A stretch of DNA of 47,105 bases from positions 1-47,105 of the forward strand of contig JABDHK010000007.1 in NCBI GenBank assembly GCA_012972835.1. Reading direction: 5' to 3'. The notes under the pieces were generated by a model, which was not told where the DNA came from, ran no database searches, and saw nothing but the letters and a program-made list of their open reading frames with translations. Origin of the DNA: Chlorobiaceae bacterium (GTDB lineage Bacteria; Bacteroidota; Chlorobiia; Chlorobiales; Chlorobiaceae). The position numbers and the translations under genes were made by a program. Positions 27,245 to 39,051 of the stretch are shown here, in pieces; position 1 is the stretch's first letter; each line of letters begins with the position of its first letter.

Positions 27245-29422
27245 TTACTGATCACCTGATGAGTCGCGCTTCTTTCTTTTGTAAACTTTTGCAAAAATTT
27301 TTGCCACTTCATCCAGTCTTAATAAAGTTTTTTTAACCGACTGACCGGACTTGCTCTCAAAAGTTTCCTCAACTATACCGCTCTGAACCGGGTAAATTAA
27401 AATAAAACTGTTTTTCTGGAAATATCTGTTGAGATAGAGAGGCATCTTAGCCATCTTGCTGTGATAGGAAATATGATTTTTTCTACTCATTACAACTATG
27501 AGGTTGTCGTCATTCTTTATCTCCCGCGACACTGCCTGAAAATCATCCCACTCCTTTAAAACTTTGTACTCTGCATGTGAAATGCTCATAGAATACTCAC
27601 CCTTCAGGTAAGCAATAGTCTGTTTAGTGCCATAAACCACCAGTTTTGATCCTGTGTTTCTGATGATATTGATCATCTTTCGCATCCAGAGCACAAACCC
27701 TATTTCTTTTTCTGCCCCTTCAGGAATAACCACAATAGTTCGCTTGATCGTTGCAAGAGGCTGAACCGGTTTATAGATAAATGTTGTGATATTGCACCGC
27801 CCAAGAATATTCTCCGATGAACTACCAAGAAAGCTTTCAGTAATAGTGCTTTTTTGATGCATTCCTAAAATAAGGTCAGTGATTTTCTGCTCTCTGACTA
27901 CACATGCGATACCGTTAACAACATCGCTGTCATAACGAATCAATCTCTGTAACTCGTAATCGGTAGAGGATGCTGCTACTGCTGCTTTTTCAAGGAGTTT
28001 TGCTGCATGCTTTTCTGCTGCCTCATCAGCCACGGTGTTGTCAGCTACATGCAGGGCATAAATACCATTGGGGGCTTTATGTGACTTAAGGGTTACACTG
28101 AGATTGATCAGTTCATCAACCGTCGTGATGTTGTTCATGGGAATCAGTATCCTCTCTTCAGAAAACTGTTTCCCGAATTCCGGAAGCTCATCGACGGTAT
28201 CAGCAAGAGCAATATTCTGGGCACCTTTCTGGCCTACAATGGTTGCAAGAGTGCAGGTTATCAGAATAAACAGGATGGTTCCATTCAAAACACTCTCATC
28301 AAGCAGTCTGACGGGATAGCCTTTTAGAGTGTACCCGGTAATAATGTTGTAACCTATCAGCACCGTTGCAAGAGCCAGTGCCGCATGAGCACTGATCAGA
28401 CCAAAAATAAGCCTGCGTTGATCAAGCGAAAACTTGAAAAGTTTCTGGGTAATCCAGGCTGAAAGATATTTGGCAGCAGTAGCGGCAAGCGTTATAACCA
28501 CAGTAACTTTTATGGTGTTATAATCCTTGAAAAATGCCCTGATATCGATAAGCATGCCGACACCGATTAAAAAAAACGGAATAAACAGGGCGTTGCCGAC
28601 AAATTTAATTCTGTTCATGAGCGGCGATGTACGCGAAATCAGACGGTTCAGAGCAAGACCACTGAGAAATGCACCGATAATTGCCTCGACACCTGCAGCT
28701 TCCGCAAGAAAACCACCGAAAAACACCATGGCCAATACAAAGAGATACTGCTGAACACTGTCATCAAAGCGCTTGAAAAACCAGCGGGCTATCACCGGAA
28801 AAAGCAGCAGAACAATTAAGCTGAAAAGCGTTAACCCTATAAAAAGCCTTATCCAGAACCCTGTCATCTGCTCCCCTGACGACATTCCGGTAACTATCGC
28901 CAGCACCAGCAACGCAAGGGTGTCGGTGATAATGGTACCTCCGATTGCAATCGTGACCGCTTTATCTTTGGAAATACCGAGCTTGCTGACGATTGGATAG
29001 ACTATGAGGGTATGAGAGGCAAAAATACTACCGATAAGAATCGAGGAAAAAAGCGAAAAATCAAGAATGTAGAAACCAACAAGAATACCAAGAACAATTG
29101 AGATGAAAAAGGTATAAAGGCCAAACAGGATACTGTTTCTGCTGTTTTTTCGAAAATCCTCAACATCAATTTCAAGCCCGGCAAGAAACATGATATAGAG
29201 CAAACCAACTGTTCCAAACAAAATGATACTGCTGTCACGAAGCATTAAATTAAGGCCATGAGGCCCGATCACCGCTCCAGCAATAATAAGGGAAATAAGA
29301 GTCGGGATTTTCAGACGACTTAAGAGTACCGGCGCAAAAAGAATGACAAGCAGTATCAGTGAAAACTGTAAAACCGGATTTTTCAACGGCAATGATATAT
29401 CAATCAGGCTCATCAACACCAT
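27245..29422 (-). CDS. CPA2-type cation:proton antiporter with Usp-like cytoplasmic tail
   Basis: The 725-residue protein has about 12 membrane segments in the first ~400 residues with the Na+/H+ exchanger pattern (IAGAVIGPHGLNLMLRDSSI; LFLAGLEIDVEDFRKN; SHTLIVYPIVSKLGISKDKA), then about 320 cytoplasmic residues resembling two universal-stress-protein-like domains (FSEERILIPMNNITTVDELI; ATIKRTIVVIPEGAEKEIGF). It lacks the usual KefB-type RCK (TrkA-N) nucleotide domain. It probably exchanges K+ or Na+ for protons at the inner membrane and may be gated by a nucleotide bound to the Usp part; the ion is not known. A second ATG three codons in is possible. It lies upstream of def on the same strand. 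Confidence 0.87.
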   Translation of the reverse strand: MVLMSLIDISLPLKNPVLQFSLILLVILFAPVLLSRLKIPTLISLIIAGAVIGPHGLNLMLRDSSIILFGTVGLLYIMFLAGLEIDVEDFRKNSRNSILFGLYTFFISIVLGILVGFYILDFSLFSSILIGSIFASHTLIVYPIVSKLGISKDKAVTIAIGGTIITDTLALLVLAIVTGMSSGEQMTGFWIRLFIGLTLFSLIVLLLFPVIARWFFKRFDDSVQQYLFVLAMVFFGGFLAEAAGVEAIIGAFLSGLALNRLISRTSPLMNRIKFVGNALFIPFFLIGVGMLIDIRAFFKDYNTIKVTVVITLAATAAKYLSAWITQKLFKFSLDQRRLIFGLISAHAALALATVLIGYNIITGYTLKGYPVRLLDESVLNGTILFILITCTLATIVGQKGAQNIALADTVDELPEFGKQFSEERILIPMNNITTVDELINLSVTLKSHKAPNGIYALHVADNTVADEAAEKHAAKLLEKAAVAASSTDYELQRLIRYDSDVVNGIACVVREQKITDLILGMHQKSTITESFLGSSSENILGRCNITTFIYKPVQPLATIKRTIVVIPEGAEKEIGFVLWMRKMINIIRNTGSKLVVYGTKQTIAYLKGEYSMSISHAEYKVLKEWDDFQAVSREIKNDDNLIVVMSRKNHISYHSKMAKMPLYLNRYFQKNSFILIYPVQSGIVEETFESKSGQSVKKTLLRLDEVAKIFAKVYKRKKRDSSGDQ

Positions 29423-29742
29423 TGTTTACAATCCAAAAAATTAATGGCAACACCTGCAGAAAGGCATTGATATTTTCAGCCGGAAAAATAACTTATCCGA
29501 AAAGAAATATGCATATCTTTTCAGTTGCACACAAACGCCCCGGTTAGTCGCAATCAGGTATAGATAGAGGCAAATATTTACAACAGATTTACTAAACCTG
29601 GTGTCAACACTTTTTATTTTCTTTTTTTACGGGGGGAGCTTTACCTTTCTTTCGTCAGCCGTCCAAGAGAGTGAACAAAAGAGAAGTGCCTGATTGTTGT
29701 TGTTCATGGTGGTGGTTGGATTGGGTAGGTGTTTATTAACGT
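29423..29742. other. Intergenic region between divergent antiporter and proB
   Basis: About 320 bases with no gene, RNA or hairpin that I can support. It must hold promoters for the two divergent genes; a G-rich tract (ggggggag, 29632-29639) and GT-rich sequence (29694-29730) precede proB. Confidence 0.5.
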
Positions 29743-30837
29743 TTGAAACTATTTCTTTTGAAAGATCTGATCTATAGAAAAATTGTCGTAAAAGTTGGTA
29801 CGAATGTTATTACCGGTAAAAACGGCGAGCTTGACCTTGAAATTCTTCAGCAGCTCACCGTACAGATAGCGGAACTGCAGAAGCAAGGAATCCAGATCAT
29901 CCTTGTCTCTTCGGGTGCCGTCGGTGCAGGACGTTCGGTGGTTAAACTCTCAGGCACCATCTCGCCGGTTGCAGCCCGTCAGGTACTTGCCTCAACGGGT
30001 CAGATCATGCTGATCAGCACCTATAATGAGCTGTTCAGTAAGCACGGACTGGTTACCGCGCAGATCCTTGTCACCAAGAGCGATTTCAGCGACCGTCTGC
30101 ACTACCTCAACATGCAGACCTGCTTCAGCTCCCTTCTGCAGCAGAATATCATTCCTGTTGTCAATGAAAACGATGCCGTTTCAGTGACCGAACTTATGTT
30201 TACCGACAATGACGAGCTCTCCGGACTCATTGCGTCAATGATGGACGTTGATGGCTATATCATTCTTTCACATGTTGATGGCCTCTTCGACATGAAAACA
30301 GGGGAGGGCACCATCATCCCGATCATTGACCCCTCGACCAAACATTTCCACCAGTATATCCATCCAGGAAAATCCGAATTCGGACGAGGAGGAATGCTCA
30401 CCAAGTGCCATATCGCTCAGAAGCTTTCGCGTCTCGGCATTACCGTACATATCGCCAACGGACGCACCCCCGGTATTCTGCTCTCGATTCTTGAGGGAGA
30501 ACCAAACGGGACAAAATTTTTGCCGCAAAAAGCAACACACGGCCCAAAACGCTGGATTGCCAACAGCGAAGGGATGGAAAAAGGAGCAGTCACCGTCAAC
30601 ATGGGCGCTGAAATGGCGCTGGTTGCCGGAAAGCGCGCCAACAGCCTGCTGCCGGTCGGTATCGAGTCGATTGAAGGACGCTTCCTGAAAGGCGACATTA
30701 TCAAGGTATGCGCCACAGATGGCACCGTTATTGGCTACGGTATGGCACAATACGGCTCAGAAAAAACAATGGCCATCATGGGGCTGAAGGATCAGAAACC
30801 CCTGATTCATTACGATTACCTCTATATAACCTCCTGA
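29743..30837 (+). CDS. proB: Glutamate 5-kinase
   Basis: A 364-residue protein with the amino-acid kinase domain (about 10-260; IVVKVGTNVITGKNGELDLE, ILVSSGAVGAGRSV, VNENDAVSVTELMFTDNDEL) and a C-terminal PUA domain (about 275-355; GAVTVNMGAEMALVAGKRAN). It phosphorylates glutamate in the first step of proline synthesis and is usually inhibited by proline. The start is a TTG at 29743 with a distant GTAGGTG before it; the second TTG at 29758 is an alternative, since the frame holds no better start near IYRKIVVKVG. It is 12 bases ahead of proA. Confidence 0.95.
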   Translation: MKLFLLKDLIYRKIVVKVGTNVITGKNGELDLEILQQLTVQIAELQKQGIQIILVSSGAVGAGRSVVKLSGTISPVAARQVLASTGQIMLISTYNELFSKHGLVTAQILVTKSDFSDRLHYLNMQTCFSSLLQQNIIPVVNENDAVSVTELMFTDNDELSGLIASMMDVDGYIILSHVDGLFDMKTGEGTIIPIIDPSTKHFHQYIHPGKSEFGRGGMLTKCHIAQKLSRLGITVHIANGRTPGILLSILEGEPNGTKFLPQKATHGPKRWIANSEGMEKGAVTVNMGAEMALVAGKRANSLLPVGIESIEGRFLKGDIIKVCATDGTVIGYGMAQYGSEKTMAIMGLKDQKPLIHYDYLYITS

Positions 30838-30849
30838 ACTCCGTCCGAC

Positions 30850-32103
30850 ATGAAGGAAACGATAACAAAACAGCTCCGCACCGTCCAGCAGGCAAGCAGG
30901 GAGATTATCACCCTCACTGATGAGACAATCAACCACCTGCTGCTCGCCCTGGCCGACAGCATACCCGTTCATTATGATGCCATTCTGCAAGCCAACCAGA
31001 AGGATATCGAACGGATGAATCCGGCAGACCCGATGGTTGACCGACTGCTGCTCAACACTTCGCGCCTTGATGCCATTGCCGCCGACATCCGCAATGTCGC
31101 ATCACTCTCCTCTCCGCTCAATGCAGTGCTTGAAGCGCGAGTGCTGCCGAACGGCCTCAACCTGAAAAAGGTGACGGTTCCTATAGGAGTGATTGGCATC
31201 ATTTACGAAGCACGGCCAAATGTCACCTTCGACGTCTTTGCCCTCTGCCTGAAATCAGGTAACGCCACTGTGCTGAAGGGCGGAAGCGACGCCATGTATT
31301 CAAATATTGCCATTGTCGAACTCATCCACTCCGTCCTGAAGGAGCACGGTATCAACCCTGACACCATCTACCTGCTTCCCGCAGAACGGGAGGCTGCAGC
31401 TGTCATGCTCAACGCGGTCGGCTACATCGACATGATCATACCGAGAGGTAGCCAGAAGCTGATCGACTTTGTCCGCGACAATGCCAAGGTTCCGGTCATC
31501 GAAACCGGTGCAGGCATTGTGCACACCTATTTCGATAAAAGTGGCGATCTCGATCTTGGTCAAAAGATCGTTTTCAATGCCAAAACCCGACGTCCAAGTG
31601 TCTGCAATGCGCTCGATACTCTGGTGATTCACCAGAGCCGTCTTGATGACCTTGCAGAGCTGGTGAAACCACTGCAGCAAAAAGAGGTAGTACTCTTTGC
31701 GGATGAAGCTGCTTACACAAAACTGGAAGCTTCTTACCCAACAGCGCTGCTGCATCGGGCTGAACCGGAACATTTCGGTACAGAGTTCCTCTCTCTGAAA
31801 ATGTCGGTAAAAACCGTTTCTTCCCTTGAAGAGGCACTTGAACATATAGCACACTACAGCTCCCGACACAGTGAGGCAATTATAGCGGACGACCCTGCGG
31901 CAAAAGAGCTATTTTTAAAGCGAGTTGATGCTGCTGTTGTCTATGCAAACACCTCAACGGCATTCACCGATGGTGCCCAGTTCGGACTTGGAGCAGAGAT
32001 AGGCATCAGCACTCAGAAACTCCATGCGAGAGGTCCGATGGCCCTGAAAGAGTTGACTACTTATAAGTGGATTATCGAGGGAACCGGCCAAACCAGACCA
32101 TAG
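30850..32103 (+). CDS. proA: Gamma-glutamyl phosphate reductase
   Basis: The 417-residue aldehyde-dehydrogenase-type enzyme reduces gamma-glutamyl phosphate to the semialdehyde with NADPH, the second step of proline synthesis. Family motifs are [34 protein letters not shown], and the active-site Cys252 in [13 protein letters not shown]. The C-terminal [20 protein letters not shown] is also typical. It follows proB in the same operon, and its TAG stop overlaps or abuts the start of the LolD-like gene. Confidence 0.97.
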   Translation: MKETITKQLRTVQQASREIITLTDETINHLLLALADSIPVHYDAILQANQKDIERMNPADPMVDRLLLNTSRLDAIAADIRNVASLSSPLNAVLEARVLPNGLNLKKVTVPIGVIGIIYEARPNVTFDVFALCLKSGNATVLKGGSDAMYSNIAIVELIHSVLKEHGINPDTIYLLPAEREAAAVMLNAVGYIDMIIPRGSQKLIDFVRDNAKVPVIETGAGIVHTYFDKSGDLDLGQKIVFNAKTRRPSVCNALDTLVIHQSRLDDLAELVKPLQQKEVVLFADEAAYTKLEASYPTALLHRAEPEHFGTEFLSLKMSVKTVSSLEEALEHIAHYSSRHSEAIIADDPAAKELFLKRVDAAVVYANTSTAFTDGAQFGLGAEIGISTQKLHARGPMALKELTTYKWIIEGTGQTRP

Positions 32104-32108
32104 TGAAG

Positions 32109-32807
32109 ATGCTCGAAGCAAAAAACATCAGTAAATCCTATACCCTTCCGGGCCAGCAAAGCATAGCAATACTGCGCGGAATTAATCTCACGCTCGGCGA
32201 GGGCGAAATGATAACGGTCATCGGAGCTTCAGGCAGCGGGAAGACTACACTTCTGAACATGCTCGGTACCCTCGATACACCAGACGGAGGAGAAATCCTG
32301 TTTGATGGAGAGCTCCTCTTCATGAATAAAAAATACACTCTCTCCCAAAAGGCACTGGCTAAGTTCCGGAACCGGAAAATTGGTTTTGTTTTCCAGTTCC
32401 ACCACCTGCTCTCTGACTTTACCGCCATTGAAAATGTGGCAATGCCTGAGTTCATCGCTACGGGAAAGCTCCAGCCAGCAAAAAATCATGCCGGGGAACT
32501 CCTTGCCAGTCTCGGACTCAGTGAGCGTTTTGAACACCTTCCCTCCGAGCTCTCCGGCGGCGAACAGCAGCGGGTCGCCATTGCCCGTGCCTTGATGAAT
32601 AACCCAAAGCTGGTTCTTGCTGATGAACCGAGCGGCAACCTCGACAGCAACAACAGCCGCATCCTCTATGAGCTCATGGCCCGCCTGAGCAAGGAACGAC
32701 TTACCTCTTTTATCATTGTAACGCATAATGAGGAGTATGCCGCGCTCGCTGATCGATGTATGCGCATGCAGGATGGGCTGTTGCATTCGTGCGATGAGGG
32801 AAAATAA
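32109..32807 (+). CDS. LolD-like ABC transporter ATP-binding protein
   Basis: The product is 232 residues from the ATG at 32109; the frame continues upstream inside proA, and a GTG at 32103 overlapping the proA stop (TAGTG) is possible. It carries Walker [10 protein letters not shown] (about 39-47), Q-loop [20 protein letters not shown], signature [15 protein letters not shown] (about 148-162), and Walker [14 protein letters not shown]. The NLDS and [13 protein letters not shown] features are those of the LolD/MacB-type branch, which drives lipoprotein release (with LolCE) or drug/peptide export. No permease gene is adjacent, so its partner must be encoded elsewhere and the role is inferred. 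Confidence 0.88.
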   Translation: MLEAKNISKSYTLPGQQSIAILRGINLTLGEGEMITVIGASGSGKTTLLNMLGTLDTPDGGEILFDGELLFMNKKYTLSQKALAKFRNRKIGFVFQFHHLLSDFTAIENVAMPEFIATGKLQPAKNHAGELLASLGLSERFEHLPSELSGGEQQRVAIARALMNNPKLVLADEPSGNLDSNNSRILYELMARLSKERLTSFIIVTHNEEYAALADRCMRMQDGLLHSCDEGK

Positions 32808-32851
32808 GATTAACCATTTAAAATTGGCCACATTATACAACAGCTGTAACC

Positions 32852-33778
32852 ATGCTTGAAAAAACAAAACTGATCGCCCCGGGAACTTACAGCAATAACG
32901 GGCGACAAACCTCTTCTCATCGCCGCTTCATTGAGGTTAACGGATTCAATGTTCATTACCGGATGGCTGGCAGCGGTAATCCACTCGTTGTACTGTTGCA
33001 CGGGAGTTTTCTGAGTCTCCGGTCATGGCGGCTCGTGTTTGATGAGCTGGCAAAAACAACTACAGTTCTGGCGTTCGACCGCCCAGCTTTTGGTTTTACC
33101 TCACGCCCTTTACCTTCAAAGGCCACTGGTGTCAGTTACACGCCTGAAGCCCAGAGCGACCTGGTTATTGCACTGATAAAAAAACTTGGTTTCAGCAAAG
33201 CTGTGCTGGTTGGAAATTCAACGGGGGGCACCCTTGCGCTTCTGACTGCCCTGCGCTACCCGCAGCATGTGGAAGGTCTGGTGCTTGCCGGTGCCATGAT
33301 TTACAGCGGCTATGCCACAAGCGAAGTTCCTGCGTTTATGAAGCCTGTCATGAAATCTATGACCCCGCTCTTTTCCCGTTTAATGAAGTTCCTCATCACC
33401 AGACTCTATGACCGCAATATTCGCGGCTTCTGGTACAAACAAGAACGCCTTGACGATGATGTTCTTACCGCGTTTCGAAAGGACCTGATGACTGGTGACT
33501 GGTCAAGAGCATTCTGGGAGCTTTTTCTTGAAACCCATCATCTCCACCTGGAGAGACAGATGAAAACCATGTCGCTGCCATCACTCGTCATTACCGGTAA
33601 ACACGATCTTACGGTCAAAACAGAGGAGAGTATCCGGCTTGCCCATGAGCTTCCCTGCGCGGAACTTGTTATCATTCCCGATTGCGGGCACCTTCCACAC
33701 GAAGAACAGCCAGAGCTCTTTATCGATGCTGTAAGGGGTTTTATTACATCCAATAGAATTTCACGTTCAAACAGATGA
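32852..33778 (+). CDS. Alpha/beta hydrolase
   Basis: The 308-residue protein has the alpha/beta hydrolase fold with an oxyanion region LLHGSFLSLRSWR (about 48-60), nucleophile elbow GNSTGG with Ser123, Asp252 in TGKHDLTV and His280 in CGHLPHEEQP. The triad is complete. A cap domain (about 150-235) is hydrophobic and basic, suggesting a lipid-like or bulky substrate. No signal peptide is seen, so it is cytoplasmic. Its TGA overlaps the ATG of the small secreted protein gene (ATGA). The substrate cannot be named from sequence. Confidence 0.85.
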   Translation: MLEKTKLIAPGTYSNNGRQTSSHRRFIEVNGFNVHYRMAGSGNPLVVLLHGSFLSLRSWRLVFDELAKTTTVLAFDRPAFGFTSRPLPSKATGVSYTPEAQSDLVIALIKKLGFSKAVLVGNSTGGTLALLTALRYPQHVEGLVLAGAMIYSGYATSEVPAFMKPVMKSMTPLFSRLMKFLITRLYDRNIRGFWYKQERLDDDVLTAFRKDLMTGDWSRAFWELFLETHHLHLERQMKTMSLPSLVITGKHDLTVKTEESIRLAHELPCAELVIIPDCGHLPHEEQPELFIDAVRGFITSNRISRSNR

Positions 33779-34164
33779 AAAACATTGCTCTCTTTATTGC
33801 CGTTTTTATACTGGGCCTATCTCTGGCGCAACCCGTGCAAGCTTCAGATTTCAAGAAACCGCTTCATTTTGCTCCAGGGAAAAACAGTGCGATTGTAAGC
33901 GCTGCTGTTGTAAGAGGGGACAGGGATATCTACCTCATCAAGGCTCATGCAAAGCAGGTTATGACCATCAATATTTCAACGCTTGAAGAGAATGCCGTAT
34001 TCTCTCTCTTTGAACCAAAGGCAAAAAATGCAGTTCGAGGCACCGAGGAGGGCAAAGATATCACAACGTGGAGTGGCTCTCTCTCAAAAACAGGTCTCTA
34101 TCGAATCATAGTCGGTGGTACAAGAGGGAATGCAAGTTATAAACTTCAGGTTACTGTGAAGTGA
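33775..34164 (+). CDS. Small secreted PPC-like beta-domain protein
   Basis: A 129-residue protein with a signal peptide (about 1-23, cleaved near VQASD) and an approximately 100-residue beta-rich domain. The pattern (HFAPGKNSAIVSAAVVRGDR, then IYLIKAHAKQVMTINIS, and a final YRIIVGGTRGNASYKLQVTV) resembles pre-peptidase C-terminal (PPC)-like and PliG/PliI-type lysozyme-inhibitor beta sandwiches. It lacks cysteines. It is translationally coupled to the hydrolase gene by an ATGA overlap. A periplasmic role is likely; an inhibitor role is only a possibility. Confidence 0.7.
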   Translation: MKNIALFIAVFILGLSLAQPVQASDFKKPLHFAPGKNSAIVSAAVVRGDRDIYLIKAHAKQVMTINISTLEENAVFSLFEPKAKNAVRGTEEGKDITTWSGSLSKTGLYRIIVGGTRGNASYKLQVTVK

Positions 34165-34220
34165 AGGAGGATGAGCAGGTGACATCGGCATAATCCTGAT
34201 ATGCACCCTGCTCTCCTTTT
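34164..34220. terminator. Imperfect hairpin between converging genes
   Basis: Outer arms AAGGAG / CTCCTT and inner arms GAGCAGG / CCTGCTC form a long interrupted stem, followed on the plus strand by a T-run (TCCTTTT). It probably terminates the proB-led operon and may act on the converging aminotransferase as well. Confidence 0.6.
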
Positions 34221-34228
34221 GAAAAGTT

Positions 34229-35341
34229 TTATGCGAGCAGCACTTTACAGATTCGCTCTATATCCTCTTCCTTCAAATATGGGTGCATCGGCAGGGCAAA
34301 TATTCTGCGGCTGAGATCCTCTGAAACGGGGAAATCGCCAATTTTATACCCAAGAGAAGAATAGGCTTTCTGGAGATGGAGTGGAATTTTGTAATAGATC
34401 ATTGACGGAATACCCTCTTTCTGCAGTGCCAGCATGAGTTGCTCACGTTCTTCCTGCGAAGCGGCAAGTACGGAGTATTGTGCCCATGCCGAAGTATAGG
34501 GTTCTGGAACCTTGGGCACCACCACTCTGTTGTGAAGCTTTTTACTGTAGAAATCAGCGATACGTTGACGCACTGCAAGCTCTTCGTCAAAAATGGTGAG
34601 CTTTTCAAGAAGAACAGCTGCCTGGATTGAGTCAAGTCTCCCGTTTATGCCGATACGGTCATTGCTGTACTTGTCGACGCCGCTCCCATGAACTCTTATT
34701 GACCTCAACACCGTATCAAGCTCTGCATCGTCAGTAAATATAGCACCGCCATCGCCATAACAGCCGAGGGGTTTGGCCGGAAAAAAAGAGGTGGCTCCGA
34801 CAAGGCCGAAACTTCCGGCTTTACCGCCATTGAAAGTGCCCCCGAAACTCTGGGCTGCATCCTCAAGAATCCATACTCGGTATGCATCAGCAACTGCCTG
34901 GATACGTTTGTAGTCAGCTGGCTGGCCGAAAAGATCGACAGGAATAATAGCTTTGGGTTTCAATCCCCTTGACACGGCCTCTTCAATAGCTCGTCCAATA
35001 AGGTCGGGATTGATGTTGAAGGTATCTGCTGAGACATCAACAAAGAGAGGGGTAGCTCCGGCAAGGCTTATAACTTCAGCAGTGGCAACAAAGGTAAAGG
35101 GGGTTGTAATAACAGCATCCCCGGGGCCAATGCCTTTAGCAAGCAGAGGCATCAGCAGTGCGTCGGTGCCTGATGAACAGGATATACAGAAGCGGGAGCC
35201 TACATACGAGGCAAGACGTGACTCAAGTTCTGTGACTTCCGGGCCCATGATAAAATGGCCACTGTCCAGAATGCTTTCGATGCGATGAAGAAGTGGTGTC
35301 CGAATCCGGTCTTTCTGCGAAAGCAGGTCGATAAATTGCAT
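34229..35341 (-). CDS. DegT/DnrJ/EryC1/StrS-family aminotransferase
   Basis: A 370-residue PLP-dependent sugar aminotransferase-like protein. The fold-type I features are SSGTDALLMPLLAKGIGPGD (PLP phosphate site), PVDLFGQPAD, ILEDAAQSFGGTF (Asp of the cofactor site), and the PLP lysine Lys190 in FFPAKPLGCYGDGG. Members convert nucleotide-linked keto-sugars to amino sugars for cell-surface polysaccharides. Here it stands alone between a hydrolase and mpl, so the substrate is unknown. It is full length and intact. Confidence 0.9.
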   Translation of the reverse strand: MQFIDLLSQKDRIRTPLLHRIESILDSGHFIMGPEVTELESRLASYVGSRFCISCSSGTDALLMPLLAKGIGPGDAVITTPFTFVATAEVISLAGATPLFVDVSADTFNINPDLIGRAIEEAVSRGLKPKAIIPVDLFGQPADYKRIQAVADAYRVWILEDAAQSFGGTFNGGKAGSFGLVGATSFFPAKPLGCYGDGGAIFTDDAELDTVLRSIRVHGSGVDKYSNDRIGINGRLDSIQAAVLLEKLTIFDEELAVRQRIADFYSKKLHNRVVVPKVPEPYTSAWAQYSVLAASQEEREQLMLALQKEGIPSMIYYKIPLHLQKAYSSLGYKIGDFPVSEDLSRRIFALPMHPYLKEEDIERICKVLLA

Positions 35342-35545
35342 AACTCTATTGGTTGAAATCTATTAAAACTGAATTGCAAAATACAGATTCATTTTATTTC
35401 TTTTGCAATACAGCACGGTTCTTTATCGAAATGAGGATAACCTGAACGAAGAGTGTCAGAGTTGCGCTCTACGCAATTTTTTTGTATATATGCGCTCATC
35501 ACAACTTTGTATATTAAAGCAATTCGAAAGACAATCTCTGTCCAG

Positions 35546-38091
<2,546 letters not shown>

Positions 38092-38117
38092 GAGTTACTC
38101 TTCGAAAAGGTAATTAC

Positions 38118-38152
38118 AAAAAAAAGGCGCTCTAACAGAGTGCCTTTTTTTT
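38118..38152 (+). terminator. Rho-independent terminator after gap
   Basis: A GC-rich stem (GGCGCTCT / AGAGTGCC) with a short loop is flanked by an A-run before and a T-run (eight T) after it, the form of a bidirectional intrinsic terminator. It lies 26 bases after the gap stop. Confidence 0.9.
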
Positions 38153-38258
38153 GACTTTCCAGTGATGCAGAGAGTATATTTTCAAGTTTTTTACCTTAAC
38201 TTGCTTTGTTTGCTTCTATAACTCCAGTCCGCCGTTTCACTGCAACAACCCTTTTCTT

Positions 38259-38729
38259 ATGACACAGACAGCAACCAATCCCATGAAAGCCATTATCCTG
38301 TTCGACAGCAAAACTGCTGGTGGATCTACCGAAAAACTCATCGATTCAATTGGCCTGGAACTTGCAAAAACAGGAGCTTATGTTGAAAAAGCCAAGTGCA
38401 AAACCACCGGAGATTACAGCTTTATCAAGGATTTTGATGTTGTAATCATGGGTGCCCCTATTTACTATCTTCTTGTCTCATCACAGCTTATAGGAGCATT
38501 GATACAGAGCAACCTTAAACACAACCTGAACGGCAAAAAGGTTGCGCTTTTTCTCACCTGCGGAAGTCCTGAGCTGATGGCAAACCTGCTCTATCTTCCA
38601 CAGCTGAAACTTAACCTGGTTGGAAACACCATCCTTGTTGAAAAAATTTTTGCACCAGACCAGCTGTCAGATCAGGCAGTCATAGAAAAATATGTCCACG
38701 AACTGAACACAGCCTACAATACACAATAA
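38259..38729 (+). CDS. Flavodoxin-like domain protein
   Basis: The 156-residue protein has the flavodoxin-like Rossmann pattern: AIILFDSKTAGGSTEKLIDS (phosphate loop), DFDVVIMGAPIYYLLVS (the loop at the flavin ring) and GKKVALFLTCGSPELM (third loop). This is the flavodoxin/FMN-reductase family, close to MioC or menaquinone-dependent oxidoreductase-like small flavodoxins. It may carry electrons or reduce quinones in the cytoplasm. Another start at the Met nine codons in is possible. It is not obviously in an operon with its neighbours. Confidence 0.8.
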   Translation: MTQTATNPMKAIILFDSKTAGGSTEKLIDSIGLELAKTGAYVEKAKCKTTGDYSFIKDFDVVIMGAPIYYLLVSSQLIGALIQSNLKHNLNGKKVALFLTCGSPELMANLLYLPQLKLNLVGNTILVEKIFAPDQLSDQAVIEKYVHELNTAYNTQ

Positions 38730-39051
38730 TAATTATTTCCGCTTTGTATGGACTCACGAGACAGAGAGTGCTCATTGGAATATCATTATATCCTTATATT
38801 TTTATGGATTAACACACCATAGAGGGAGATTTTTTGCTTTCTATGAGAAAGTCAACAAAAATTATCAGCCAGGAATGATTTGAATAACAACATTTCTTTT
38901 TAAAAAATAAGTTATATTCCACGGCCTTCTTAATAACCTTGTTATCCAGTACTTACTTTCAACGTGTTTGTAGGCGTTTACAGTACATTAAGTATGACAA
39001 GCTAATTTTTTACTATAACCATCAGATAATGGCAAGGGAGCTATTTTACAT
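38730..39051. other. AT-rich leader before malic enzyme, nothing recognised
   Basis: About 320 bases with many stops in all frames. No tRNA, hairpin terminator or riboswitch is seen. A purine-rich AAGGGAG lies 12 bases before the next start. Confidence 0.5.
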
